The notes: generated by a model not told the origin, from the sequence alone. DNA of 64,000 nt from Bacilli bacterium (GCA_017470115.1 JAFUEZ010000003.1:109064-173063); one strand, 5' to 3'; positions 37,246 through 45,931 are shown, numbered from the stretch's first letter. Numbers and translations are program-made.

Positions 37246-37500
37246 ATGATAGCAGTTAATTATAGTCAAGTAAGAGAAAACATGAAAACATATATGGATA
37301 AAGCTACTAATGATTTTGAAACAATTATCGTTACAAGAAAAGATAAAAATGTCGTCATTATTTCTGAAGAAGCGTATAACAATCTTCTTGAAAATGCATA
37401 TTTATTGAAAGACAAAGCAAACTACGATTGGTTAATGGAATCCAAGAAGCAATTAGAATCTGGCAAAGCAACAGTACATCAATTGATTGACGAGGATTAA
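37246..37500 (+). CDS. yefM: YefM/Phd-family antitoxin
   Basis: 84 aa: the N-terminal DNA-binding half (M-I-A-V-N-Y-S-Q-V-R-E-N, then I-I-V-T-R-K-D-K-N-V-V-I-I-S-E-E-A-Y-N-N-L) and a helical C-terminal half that would wrap the toxin. Strong ribosome binding site TAAGGAGGG (37231-37239). The toxin starts 3 bp after the stop, so both come from one message, repressed through the dyad in the promoter. Confidence 0.9.
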   Translation: MIAVNYSQVRENMKTYMDKATNDFETIIVTRKDKNVVIISEEAYNNLLENAYLLKDKANYDWLMESKKQLESGKATVHQLIDED

Positions 37501-37503
37501 ATA

Positions 37504-37770
37504 ATGAATTATTTATTCACACCTAATGCTTGGGAAGATTATAATTTTTGGCAGGAAAATGATAAAAAAACTCGCAAAAAAATAAATGAATTACTTAAAG
37601 ATATTTCTAGAAATGGCGCTAGTGACGGAATAGGCAAACCTGAGCCATTAACTGGTGATTTAAAAGGATTTTATAGTAGACGAATAAATGATAAAGATAG
37701 ATTAATATATAAAGTTGAAAACAATACTATTTCTATTATTTCTTGCAGGTATCATTATTCAGATAAATAA
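37504..37770 (+). CDS. yoeB: YoeB-family mRNA-interferase toxin
   Basis: 88 aa RelE-superfamily toxin that cuts mRNA on the ribosome. The motif set is typical: N-A-W-E-D-Y-N-F-W near the start, I-N-E-L-L-K-D-I-x-R-N, G-K-P-E-P-L-T-G-D-L-K-G-F-Y-S-R-R-I-N-D-K-D-R-L-I-Y, and C-R-Y-H-Y at the C-terminus (the catalytic His-Tyr end). It looks intact. The pair is closed by a strong hairpin. Confidence 0.92.
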   Translation: MNYLFTPNAWEDYNFWQENDKKTRKKINELLKDISRNGASDGIGKPEPLTGDLKGFYSRRINDKDRLIYKVENNTISIISCRYHYSDK

Positions 37771-37814
37771 TGAACTCATCTATTTACTATTTGTAGAACT
37801 CTAACAGATTATTA

Positions 37815-37838
37815 AACTCCAAATGTTGGAGTTTTTTA
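37815..37838 (+). terminator. Terminator of the yefM-yoeB operon
   Basis: AACTCCAA (37815-37822) pairs with TTGGAGTT (37826-37833), followed by TTTT. Confidence 0.88.
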
Positions 37839-37988
37839 ATTGCTAATTTTAAAAGAAATTGATTGTGTTAAAAAACTGCCCATTTAGAGGTGTTTATTTA
37901 GGAATTTTTCTTGAACGTACCTTATTATCTATTGTTAATTGTGCTTTTTTGATATTTTAAGAATGAAAAGAATCTTTAATTAATCTAA

Positions 37989-38696
37989 TTAATGAAGAGC
38001 AATAGTAGGAGTAATAACATCATCTCCTTTAAGGATTTCAGTTACTGTAGTTTCTGCTATAGTTTTTTCTGCTTCACTAGTTTTAGTTGATGCTTGTTTA
38101 TAGTAAAGAGTAAGACCATATGTTTGTTCAACATAGAATGTTTTAGAAATAACAACATTACCTAAATCTTGATCGTATTTATATACATCTACAGATCTAT
38201 CTAAGAAAGTATCACGCTTAACAAATTTGAATCCTTCTTGTTTAGATGTTTTAGTAGCTTCATAAAAGTAATTAAAGGATTTTAAAAATCCTGCACTTTT
38301 AAATACGCTTAATTCATATCTTTGAGAATCTCCAATATAAGTATTGTTATTAACATTATATTGATAAGTATATGTTGCGTTTTCTTCTCTTGAACGAATA
38401 TATCCAAAATTTAAGCTACCAGTATTACTCCATGCATGATCTCCCTTAAGTGCTCCAAAACCAACAGGAACTGAAGAAGGAAGAGTAGTTGAAGTAAAAG
38501 AAATTTTAACTCCAGTTTTAACTGCATAATCAAAGAATTCATCTTGTTTAGATTCTTCAAATAACGACCAATTTACATTTGGATCTTTTTTAGTATCTCC
38601 TTCTTCACTGCCTTCACCATTATTTATATTTGCGCAAGAAGAAAAGATTAAACTACATAATATTAAGCTTGTGAGTGATATAAATTTAGTTTTCAT
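37989..38696 (-). CDS. Lipoprotein of unknown function
   Basis: 235 aa. Signal peptide with lipobox F-S-S-C (Cys21), an Asn/Glu/Gly linker, then a beta-rich soluble domain with many Tyr (A-T-Y-T-Y-Q-Y-N-V-N-N-N-T-Y). No family recognised. It is alone on the minus strand between the toxin-antitoxin terminator and the divergent NERD gene, with TATAAT-like sequence immediately before its ATG. Confidence 0.7.
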   Translation of the reverse strand: MKTKFISLTSLILCSLIFSSCANINNGEGSEEGDTKKDPNVNWSLFEESKQDEFFDYAVKTGVKISFTSTTLPSSVPVGFGALKGDHAWSNTGSLNFGYIRSREENATYTYQYNVNNNTYIGDSQRYELSVFKSAGFLKSFNYFYEATKTSKQEGFKFVKRDTFLDRSVDVYKYDQDLGNVVISKTFYVEQTYGLTLYYKQASTKTSEAEKTIAETTVTEILKGDDVITPTIALH

Positions 38697-38862
38697 AATT
38701 ATAAGATAAACGATAAAAGTGGAAATGTAAAATAGAGGGTGAAAATATATATGAATTGTTATTGTTAAGAGGTTATGTTGAAATATTTTTTCTCTGAGGT
38801 GTTTTAGCTATTATGATAAAATATTAATCAATATAAGTTTTATTAAATTTTAGGCAAGAATT

Positions 38863-39720
38863 ATGTCAAAACGTAGAAGAAAAAGAAGCGATTCGTTTTT
38901 AATATTTATGATCGCATTATCAATAGGATTAGCTTTTGTTATAAGTGGAATAGTTTCCTCAATAACTGGTGTATTTAATACTAATGTATTTATTATAGTT
39001 TTTATCATCTCTTTAATTGTCACGGGAACTATTATATTAATTCTTTCTAGTCCTAAGGTTAAAGGAAAAATAGGTGAATATAGAGTAAACAGAATACTCA
39101 AGAAACTATCTAAAAAATTTGGCGGAGAAGTTATTAGTGATGTGATAATTCCTGGAGAAGATGGTAAAACTTCGCAAATAGATCATATATATTTCAGTGA
39201 ATACGGAATTCTTGTTATTGAAACTAAAAATTATGCCGGAAGAATATATGGAAACGATACTCAAAGAGAACGGACACAAGTGTTTGTTTATGGAAAAGTT
39301 AAAAATAAGCTATATAATCCTGTTAAACAAAACGCAACTCATATCTATAGATTAAAAGAATTGATTGATGTAAAACTTCCATTCTTTTCTATAGTTATTT
39401 TTGTTAATAACAATATCGATTATATTGATAGTGATTCAGTATATACATTAATGGATTTAAAACATATTTTTGATAGTGTGACTGAAAAGATAATTAGTCC
39501 CGAATCATTAAATAAAGCAATTGAGGTAATAAAAGTATATAAAGAGAATCCAGTGAAAACTAATAAAGACCATATAAAAGAAATTAAAGAGATGAAAAAA
39601 GATATCAACAATAATATATGCCCAAGGTGCGGTGGAGAATTAGTTTTAAGAAAAGGAAGAAATGGAAACTTTTATGGTTGTTCTAATTTTCCTAATTGCA
39701 AATTTACAAAGAATATTTAA
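38863..39720 (+). CDS. NERD-domain membrane protein with topoisomerase-type C4 zinc finger
   Basis: 285 aa. Basic N-terminus, two TM segments (about 12-35 and 40-60), then a NERD nuclease-related domain (G-E-Y-R-V-N-R-I-L; D-V-I-I-P-G-E-D-G-K-T-S-Q-I-D-H-I-Y; G-I-L-V-I-E-T-K-N-Y-A-G-R-I-Y-G, with the D-x(n)-E-x-K residues intact) and a C-terminal zinc ribbon C-P-R-C-G-G-x-L-V ... F-Y-G-C-S-N-F-P-N-C. The architecture is common in Firmicutes and is thought to act on nucleic acid at the membrane; the role is not established. An imperfect hairpin follows the stop (39720-39777). Confidence 0.88.
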   Translation: MSKRRRKRSDSFLIFMIALSIGLAFVISGIVSSITGVFNTNVFIIVFIISLIVTGTIILILSSPKVKGKIGEYRVNRILKKLSKKFGGEVISDVIIPGEDGKTSQIDHIYFSEYGILVIETKNYAGRIYGNDTQRERTQVFVYGKVKNKLYNPVKQNATHIYRLKELIDVKLPFFSIVIFVNNNIDYIDSDSVYTLMDLKHIFDSVTEKIISPESLNKAIEVIKVYKENPVKTNKDHIKEIKEMKKDINNNICPRCGGELVLRKGRNGNFYGCSNFPNCKFTKNI

Positions 39721-39824
39721 AGGAAGTATAAAATATCAAGTACTTTAGTCGCTTGACTTTGTTTTATATACCTTTTAACATTCCTATCGAATTTTGCCTC
39801 AAAATAATATAAAATACTTTCAAT

Positions 39825-39909
39825 GCGAGTATGGCGGAACTGGTAGACGCGCAAGACTTAGGATCTTGTGTCGAAAGGCGTGCAGATTCGACTTCTGTTA
39901 CTCGCACCA
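39825..39909 (+). tRNA. tRNA-Leu (anticodon TAG)
   Basis: Acceptor GCGAGTA (39825-39831) pairs with TACTCGC (39899-39905). The anticodon arm is CAAGA-CTTAGGA-TCTTG, giving anticodon TAG. A long variable arm (class II) and an encoded CCA (39907-39909) are present. It marks the left edge of the accessory region. Confidence 0.95.
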
Positions 39910-40203
39910 TTCTAAAGATAACGAGATGATAACAAAAACTATCTCGTTTTTATTATATTTAAGGGGCTTATTTGATATATTTGACTATTCAGAAGATTCA
40001 TGAACAGATAAAAATATTCATCGTTATAAGCGCTCGTAAGGTTCGCGTAGTATACCTGTAGGCAAATAATTTAAATTGTAACTATGTCACTCCCTTGATA
40101 GGGGAGGGACTTGAACTAAAGACAAATTAAAGCCCAGCAACTTAGTTGGGTGTTTTTGTCGTTTGCAAAATCATTAAATATTTATATAAACTGATAGCTT
40201 AAG
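39910..40203. other. Intergenic region next to tRNA-Leu
   Basis: Contains a GATAACGAGATGATAAC...ATCTCGTTTTTA hairpin just after the tRNA (likely its terminator), a CTCCC...GGGAGG hairpin near 40090-40107, and a weak terminator-like CCCAGCAAC-TTA-GTTGGG structure with T run near 40134-40155. No gene seen. Confidence 0.4.
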
Positions 40204-40395
40204 ATGGAAAGTTGTTATCCTTATGTTGTAAGGAACCTCGATTTCCAATTCACCTATTGCCTTCAATCTAGCAAAGAACCTAGTATTGAAGCAGTTGAGC
40301 GAAGATGCGAAAAACTATATCTCCAAGAATTATGCGATTTAGAGGAATGGATCCGTAACCAAATCGAAGCATCTAACTACAAACTTAAGAACTAA
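40204..40395 (+). CDS. Small hypothetical protein, 63 aa
   Basis: Not recognised. Two Cys pairs (C at positions 4 and 19, 34 and 44) and helical second half (Y-L-Q-E-L-C-D-L-E-E-W-I-R-N-Q-I-E-A-S-N). It is directly followed by a good terminator, which supports it being a real expressed unit, though no clear ribosome binding site was found. It lies between tRNA-Leu and the HEPN operon. Confidence 0.45.
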   Translation: MESCYPYVVRNLDFQFTYCLQSSKEPSIEAVERRCEKLYLQELCDLEEWIRNQIEASNYKLKN

Positions 40396-40398
40396 ATT

Positions 40399-40441
40399 AA
40401 TCTCTGCAAAAGCCATATCGGTGAGTAGCAGGGATTTTTAA
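40399..40441 (+). terminator. Terminator after the 63-residue gene
   Basis: AATCTCTGC (40399-40407) pairs with GCAGGGATT (40428-40436; one wobble), followed by TTTTAATT. Confidence 0.75.
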
Positions 40442-40648
40442 TTAGATCAAATCAATATATGTTATAATAAACAAAGAAGTTTAAACACGGAAAAGTATTA
40501 CATAGTAATAAGGTTCCAAAATCCAACAATTCGTTTAACGAAATTTAAACGTTTTGTTGTTATTTTAAACTCAACTAAACGAAGAGTGTTTAGGTGAATT
40601 TTGAAACTAAACGTAGAATTAAGGTGTAGAAAAAAGGAGGCCACTCAA

Positions 40649-42817
40649 ATGAACAAACAGGTAGGCGAAAGAATTAAGAATCTAAGACAACAATTAGGAT
40701 TAACACAAGCTGAACTTGCGGATAAAGTTGGTTTTACATCTCAAACAGTCAGCAATTGGGAAAGCGGGTCGAGGGAACCTGACATTGAAGCTTTAGTTAA
40801 GTTATCCTCTTTATTTAATGTTTCCCTTGATTTTTTATTATCTGGAAAACAGGAAGAAGAAAAAATTACTCTCGATGACATGGATGCTGAGAAACGATTG
40901 TCTTGGATTATCAAAAGAGACGACGTTAAGAATTTCAAAAAATACGATTATCAATCATCGGCATATGTTTTCGGGCGTTCCATGGGTTACAGAAATGGAG
41001 AGCAGTTAAGAGAACCTATTAAAAAAACGTGGGAAGAGATCTTCTCCGAAAAGGCAAAAAAGATTTTTGGGGTTTGCTGCGATGAGATTATCAAAATGAA
41101 TTCAAAGAAGGTATGGGCAGCATTCCTTGTTTATGACTTTATCGATGAATACGTGAAGATGGCTGTTGATTGCGATAGGCCAGACGCATTAGAGACGATT
41201 GGATTTAGAATCTTTGCAGTTGGTAATAAACCAGCAAACAGAAGAGGAGAAATCCCATTCATGTACAATCAAAGCGTTTCTCACTATATTACTTCTGTTG
41301 ATACTTATTTCATTAAAGAAGAAACATTTGAATACGTGTTTAAAAATAGAGAAAAAGCTCCAAAGTGTTATGAATACGCAACAACTCTAGAACTTCAAAT
41401 AGAGCCATTAAATAGCTATTCACATAGGAAAGAGTACACATATACTCATCTACACGACGCCATTGTTAAATTAGCCATCAAGTTTGGGTATTTCGACACA
41501 TTAGATAAGCTTTTAGCTTCATATAGAGCAGAATTGAACAGCGAAAGTCTCCCTACAAACGAGTATAACGGATATAACAGCTCTTATAGAGCAAGCTGGA
41601 CAAATACCTATGTTATCTCGGATGAGAGAGTGGTTGGAAGAATCCTCTATTTCCAAAGAGATGCTATCGAGACTTTGTTAAATAATGGCAAGGCAGAATA
41701 TGCTAAAAAATTAAACGATTACAACGCTGAAGCGGTAAAAAGACTCAAAGAACTCAACTTCAGAAACGAAAGAGAGCTCGATAAGATTCCTCACCTTAGC
41801 GAAAGCGAATTTGATAGAGCTGTGAAGCTCAACGGAGATTTATCCGACAAAGAAAGAACTTATTTGCTTTGCATTAACGACAAACTTTTAGTGCCTAGCG
41901 AAATCAGAAAACTCAGGGATCTAAAGGTTGTAAGAGACATCTTAAACAAGGGTTATTACAACTATTACGAATTCGCATTTGACACGCTTACTTCTGGAAG
42001 AGTTGGCGAATTATATAGATTCTTTGTTGATTACGGATTAGAAGAACTCGCCAACGGAGTCCTTGCCGGGAAAGAAAACTACCCTCGTCTTCTAGGATCG
42101 ATTTGGACAGAATTCAATCTCAAACAAGGTTATGTCGGAATTAAGAGCTACGAAGACATGAAAAATCTGATTAGAAAGCAAAACCTATTGTCTATTGATA
42201 ACTACAATAGATTCCAATTTGAGGGCAAGTCATACGATGTATCTTCAGAAGCCAAAAAACTCGAAGGAAACAAATTGATCGAATACATTAAATCATTAAA
42301 AGAAGCGATTTACACTGGTGTCAGCAACGACATTGACACAGAAAATAAGATTAAGCAAGATGCGATTGATAGAGCAAAAGCCGTTAAGGGATTAACTAAG
42401 GATTACTTTGAGGGATTACTTTCGAAGAAAGGGTTGTTCGCTAAAAAGGAACAGCGCCTATTCATTCTTGACCTTTGCTCATTGCTTGATGCAATTTTGA
42501 AGTTCGACTACCACTGTGAGGGAGAGGATCTATTCGAAAGAATGACAACTTATTTCAAGACACTAAAAGATAACGCTCCTCAAAGTAGAACAATGGATGA
42601 TGGATGGGGATACCAAGTTGCCGACACTCAATATGATGAAGAGGTTATCATTCCTGAAAGAGAAAGAATAGAACATCTCATGAACATTTTTAGCAGGTTG
42701 AGAATCCAAAGAAACAACATCGCTCACTCCGAATCCAAAAAGGTCGAAGAACTAAACGAAGTGGAAATGAGAGAGTGTCTTGAATATGTATTCTCTATCA
42801 ACAAGGAGGCCAAATAA
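40649..42817 (+). CDS. XRE-regulator fused to a large protein with C-terminal HEPN domain
   Basis: 722 aa. Residues about 7-60 are a Cro/CI helix-turn-helix (R-I-K-N-L-R-Q-Q-L-G-L-T-Q-A-E-L-A; S-Q-T-V-S-N-W-E-S-G). A long alpha-helical middle of unknown family follows. The C-terminus carries a HEPN ribonuclease motif R688-N-N-I-A-H693 (R-x4-H) in the usual helix context. The ATG at 40649 is fixed by AAAAAGGAGG (40631-40640). The next gene starts 3 bp after the stop. Base and codon use is richer in G/C than nearby genes, suggesting transfer. A self-regulating toxin/defence effector is the inference; no exact relative is known to me. Confidence 0.8.
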   Translation: MNKQVGERIKNLRQQLGLTQAELADKVGFTSQTVSNWESGSREPDIEALVKLSSLFNVSLDFLLSGKQEEEKITLDDMDAEKRLSWIIKRDDVKNFKKYDYQSSAYVFGRSMGYRNGEQLREPIKKTWEEIFSEKAKKIFGVCCDEIIKMNSKKVWAAFLVYDFIDEYVKMAVDCDRPDALETIGFRIFAVGNKPANRRGEIPFMYNQSVSHYITSVDTYFIKEETFEYVFKNREKAPKCYEYATTLELQIEPLNSYSHRKEYTYTHLHDAIVKLAIKFGYFDTLDKLLASYRAELNSESLPTNEYNGYNSSYRASWTNTYVISDERVVGRILYFQRDAIETLLNNGKAEYAKKLNDYNAEAVKRLKELNFRNERELDKIPHLSESEFDRAVKLNGDLSDKERTYLLCINDKLLVPSEIRKLRDLKVVRDILNKGYYNYYEFAFDTLTSGRVGELYRFFVDYGLEELANGVLAGKENYPRLLGSIWTEFNLKQGYVGIKSYEDMKNLIRKQNLLSIDNYNRFQFEGKSYDVSSEAKKLEGNKLIEYIKSLKEAIYTGVSNDIDTENKIKQDAIDRAKAVKGLTKDYFEGLLSKKGLFAKKEQRLFILDLCSLLDAILKFDYHCEGEDLFERMTTYFKTLKDNAPQSRTMDDGWGYQVADTQYDEEVIIPERERIEHLMNIFSRLRIQRNNIAHSESKKVEELNEVEMRECLEYVFSINKEAK

Positions 42818-42819
42818 TC

Positions 42820-43536
42820 ATGGATAAATATCAAAAATTTATTTTAGATAGAACCATTTGTTTCATCTCTGCGAATAAAGAACTAGATTCCAACGCTAAA
42901 AAGAATAGCGTCACGAGTTTCGTCAACGAAAACGGCGAATTCTTGGTAAAACAAGTCGAAAACTACAACATTAAGAAGCATTTCATTCTCTTTAGCGGAG
43001 TGAAACTAGCATCCATTGAAATTGATGGATCTGCTTGTGAAGTAATAGATACACCAAAACACGGACTACTAGACGAAAAGACAATTGTGGTACCAGTCGA
43101 TTTTGATAAACAAGCAAAGCAAATCAAAGTTTCGTTTCCTGATGGCTTAGCCGAGCCTTTAGCGTTAAAGCTTTGCTTTGTTGAAACTAATCACTCTATC
43201 TATGATTCGAAAGTCCAAGCCGAAATAAACCAAAAGATTTGTCCAGAACATAAAACAGGGACTGATTTGGTAAATATCTATTGGAACCTAGTGTCCGACA
43301 AAGTGGAGACTACGCAAATTAACTTATATTTTGTTTCCAACAATAGTGAGAGATTGATTTCTAAGTTCAAGGAAAGCGAGGCGATATTTAAATCGGTGAC
43401 TGGCCTTGCATTTGGGACCTATCGATATGAAGTCATCGAATTTGACAAAAATGGAAAAGAGCTCGCAAGAACGCAAAAAATAGAATTTAGATTAACTGCC
43501 CCAAACTATAGCGGAAAGCATACGGTGATAATCTGA
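42820..43536 (+). CDS. Hypothetical protein with C-terminal FN3/Ig-like fold, HEPN-exonuclease operon
   Basis: 238 aa, soluble, no signal peptide. The last 100 residues look like a fibronectin-III-type beta-sandwich (N-I-Y-W-N-L-V ... I-N-L-Y-F-V ... G-T-Y-R-Y-E-V-I-E-F-D-K-N-G-K-E); the first half is also mostly beta-strand. RBS AAGGAGG inside the end of the upstream gene. Its TGA overlaps the exonuclease ATG, so all three proteins are made together. A scaffold or sensor role is possible but only inferred. Confidence 0.7.
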   Translation: MDKYQKFILDRTICFISANKELDSNAKKNSVTSFVNENGEFLVKQVENYNIKKHFILFSGVKLASIEIDGSACEVIDTPKHGLLDEKTIVVPVDFDKQAKQIKVSFPDGLAEPLALKLCFVETNHSIYDSKVQAEINQKICPEHKTGTDLVNIYWNLVSDKVETTQINLYFVSNNSERLISKFKESEAIFKSVTGLAFGTYRYEVIEFDKNGKELARTQKIEFRLTAPNYSGKHTVII

Positions 43537-44666
43537 TGAACTATTTATTCTTTGACTGCGAATTTGCTTCCTGTAAAGGTGGTCAAGAAAAGATTTGCGA
43601 ATTCGGATATGTTATGGTTGATGAGAACTTTAAAGTTCTCTATAAAGGCAACATTATCATAAATCCGAACATTAAAAACGCAGATTGGGATTGGTACGCG
43701 CTAAAGAAAATACTAACAAGAAGGAAAGAACAGTATGAAAACATGCTTCTTTTCCCAGCTTACTATAAGAAAATAGCCGCCCTAATCCAGAACGCAAATT
43801 TCATTCTTGGTCACACGATAGAAGCGGATGTTCACGCTTTGAATTGTGAGTTTCAAAGATACAACCTCCCTTGCCTCAACTTCGATTTCTTTGATATTAA
43901 AGAAATGTATAAATCATATAACGATACAAAGAAGTCAGTCTCAGTAGAGAACATATTATCTGAGTTAGGAATCAAAGGTGACGCTAACAAGCATGATGCC
44001 GAGGCTGATGCCTATAACACGATGCTTGAACTGAAGACGATCCTAGAAAAACTGGAGTTCAAGTTGGAAGAGATGATTGAGCTTTGCCCAGGTGCAAAAG
44101 ATCATACCGAGAATTTAATAATTGATTCGAGGGTGAAAGCTGAACAAGCAAGGGCTGAAAGACAAGAAGTTATGCTCAAAGGCGACTATTCGGACGGTTC
44201 TAATGACATGCTCTCTATGAGAAGGAGATGCAATAAAAAGACATTTGCGCAGTTTTTGGATAATGTCGAAGTTACGAAACCTGGTAGTGGAAAATGCGAA
44301 GGCAAGAAAATCTCAATAAGTATCAATTACGAGTGTAAGTATTTTAAAGAGATGATGAATCTCGTTCAGATGATAAAAAACGAAGGTGGCGAGTTCGTTC
44401 TAAATGGATCTGAAGCAGATATCTTTGTTGCGTTTGCTAGCTACCATGAAGACGGGACTCCTTGGGTTTGCAATAGAGAAAAATGTGTTGATATCGCCAT
44501 TTCAGAAGGAAAGCAAATACAAAAGCTTTCGTTTGAAGAGTTCCTTTCTATGCTAGGTATAACAAATGAAGAACTTGAGAACATGCCTTTACCATCAATC
44601 GAATGCATTTTTAAAAAAGATGCAATTATTAAGGATAAGAAGTTCAAAAAGCCAAAAAACGCATAA
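43536..44666 (+). CDS. DEDDh 3'-5' exonuclease with C-terminal BRCT-like domain
   Basis: 376 aa. The exonuclease fold (DnaQ/RNase T group) has Asp7 and Glu9 in F-F-D-C-E-F, Asp98 in G-H-T-I-E-A-D-V, and His153/Asp158 in K-H-D-A-E-A-D, a full DEDDh set. After a charged linker, about residues 258-350 resemble a BRCT domain (G-K-K-I-S-I-S-I-N; I-K-N-E-G-G-E-F-V; A-D-I-F-V-A-F). A clear paralogue sits at 54403; both share C-E-F-G-Y-V near residue 22. It is the last gene of the XRE-HEPN operon. The substrate (DNA or RNA) cannot be decided from sequence. Confidence 0.85.
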   Translation: MNYLFFDCEFASCKGGQEKICEFGYVMVDENFKVLYKGNIIINPNIKNADWDWYALKKILTRRKEQYENMLLFPAYYKKIAALIQNANFILGHTIEADVHALNCEFQRYNLPCLNFDFFDIKEMYKSYNDTKKSVSVENILSELGIKGDANKHDAEADAYNTMLELKTILEKLEFKLEEMIELCPGAKDHTENLIIDSRVKAEQARAERQEVMLKGDYSDGSNDMLSMRRRCNKKTFAQFLDNVEVTKPGSGKCEGKKISISINYECKYFKEMMNLVQMIKNEGGEFVLNGSEADIFVAFASYHEDGTPWVCNREKCVDIAISEGKQIQKLSFEEFLSMLGITNEELENMPLPSIECIFKKDAIIKDKKFKKPKNA

Positions 44667-44952
44667 AAACGGCAAAAAACTGGCATCATGTAGTATACAG
44701 AGTTAATTTTCGCTCTTAATGGTGATGGAAGTATGAGCTAAATGCCTTATCACCGATGAAGAAATGAAAGAATCGATGGAAAGGATAGAGGAAAAACTTA
44801 AGGGGGAGGAAAACAAAAAGAACATCAAAAAATAACGTTCGAATCCCGTAGTGGGCTCGAATTTACAAAGTAATGTATCTAAATTGTATTACTTTACCTT
44901 GCATTTGAGTCCTTTTGCATCAATATTGTTGTACTCACACAATTAAATTATT
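44667..44952. other. Intergenic right flank of the first HEPN-exonuclease module
   Basis: Contains a short coding remnant (about 44752-44835, L-I-T-D-E-E-M-K-E-S-M-E-R-I-E-E-K) without a proper start and a tRNA T-loop-like GTTCGAATCCC (44846-44856) that does not fold into a tRNA. No intact gene. Confidence 0.35.
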
Positions 44953-44980
44953 ACAGTATCAGTCGTTGATACTGTTTTTA
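44953..44980 (+). terminator. Strong hairpin terminator before the aquaporin gene
   Basis: ACAGTATCA (44953-44961) pairs with TGATACTGT (44967-44975), followed by TTTTA. Confidence 0.85.
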
Positions 44981-45074
44981 TTTGATTTTATAGCTTTATT
45001 ATTTCTCTTAAATATAGAAAATAATTTTATATAGTTTTAAAATTATTAAGTATTGATTAGGAAAGGATTTTTAT

Positions 45075-45791
45075 ATGAAAGACTTACTTAAAAAAGCAGT
45101 TGCAGAAGTGATTGGAACATTTGTACTTGTTTTTGTCGCTTGTGGAGTTGCGGCTTTAACTGGCGGTGAATTAGTTTCTACATCTTTAGCATTTGGACTT
45201 GTCATTGTTGCTATGGCATATTCAGTTGGTAGAGTTAGTGGATGTCACATCAATCCAGCAGTTTCTTTAGGTTGTTTACTTGCAAAAAGAATGACACTTA
45301 AAGAATTTTTCGTTTACGTTGTTTCTCAAATCGTTGGTGGTTTACTTGGTGCCGTTGCTATTTTTGGAATTATGAAAATGGCTAACATCCCTCTTGCTGC
45401 CACAGCTGCAAGTAACTTACCAGTTAACTTTGCTTTAGAAGGAGCAACAGCTGGAACAATCATTGGTGCATTACTTGTTGAAGTTGTTTTAACTTGCATC
45501 TTTGTTTACGTTATCTTAAACGTTACATCAGAAAACAGTGGTGCAGGTAAAAAAGCAGGATTAATTATTGGTCTTACTTTAACACTAGTTCATTTAGTTG
45601 GAATTCCTCTAACAGGTACATCAGTTAACCCAGCAAGAAGTCTTGCGACAGCTTTAGGAAATGCAATCTTCACAGGAGATTTAACAGCCTTAACACATGT
45701 TTGGATTTTCATTGTTGGACCACTTCTTGGTGCTGTTGTTGCCGCATTGCTTTTTGCTTTCTTACACAAAGAAGAAAAAGCTGCTGAATAG
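45075..45791 (+). CDS. aqpZ: Aquaporin (AqpZ-like MIP channel)
   Basis: 238 aa, six TM helices and the two NPA half-helices: H-I-N-P-A-V-S in loop B and S-V-N-P-A-R-S in loop E. The small spacing and the L-V-H-L-V-G-I-P-L-T-G-T-S region before the second NPA, with His in helix 5 and the Arg after the NPA, fit a water-selective AqpZ filter better than a glycerol facilitator. RBS AGGAAAGG (45060-45067). Monocistronic, ended by a 12-bp hairpin. Confidence 0.88.
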   Translation: MKDLLKKAVAEVIGTFVLVFVACGVAALTGGELVSTSLAFGLVIVAMAYSVGRVSGCHINPAVSLGCLLAKRMTLKEFFVYVVSQIVGGLLGAVAIFGIMKMANIPLAATAASNLPVNFALEGATAGTIIGALLVEVVLTCIFVYVILNVTSENSGAGKKAGLIIGLTLTLVHLVGIPLTGTSVNPARSLATALGNAIFTGDLTALTHVWIFIVGPLLGAVVAALLFAFLHKEEKAAE

Positions 45792-45835
45792 TTAAATTTT
45801 AGAAAAAACCTTAGATTTACAAGTTTTTTAAAGAA

Positions 45836-45868
45836 AATGTCTATGAATTTCATAGACATTTTTCTTTG
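45836..45868 (+). terminator. Terminator of the aquaporin gene
   Basis: AATGTCTATGAA (45836-45847) pairs with TTCATAGACATT (45849-45860), followed by TTTCTTTG. Confidence 0.9.
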
Positions 45869-45871
45869 AAT

Positions 45872-45887
45872 TGTGATTTAAATCACG
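45872..45887. promoter_or_regulatory. CRP-like palindrome, copy 4
   Basis: TGTGATTTAAATCACG (core 45873-45886), identical to copy 1. The AAAAACC element 12 nt later is not present here (AAAAATGACC occurs 6 nt after the core instead). Confidence 0.5.
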
Positions 45888-45931
45888 TTTTAAAAATGAC
45901 CAGATTTATCTAAATTGTTGTTCATAATTAT

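Noticed and set aside
40085..40125. tRNA-like sequence on the minus strand (GTTCAAGTCCC)
   Set aside because: Only a T-loop-like stretch and a small hairpin; no cloverleaf.
44764..44835. Short Glu/Lys-rich frame after the exonuclease
   Set aside because: Only 23 codons, no ribosome binding site and no terminator; likely a fragment of a lost gene rather than a peptide gene.
44836..44876. tRNA-like T-loop GTTCGAATCCC
   Set aside because: No matching acceptor, D or anticodon arms around it; it does not fold as a tRNA.
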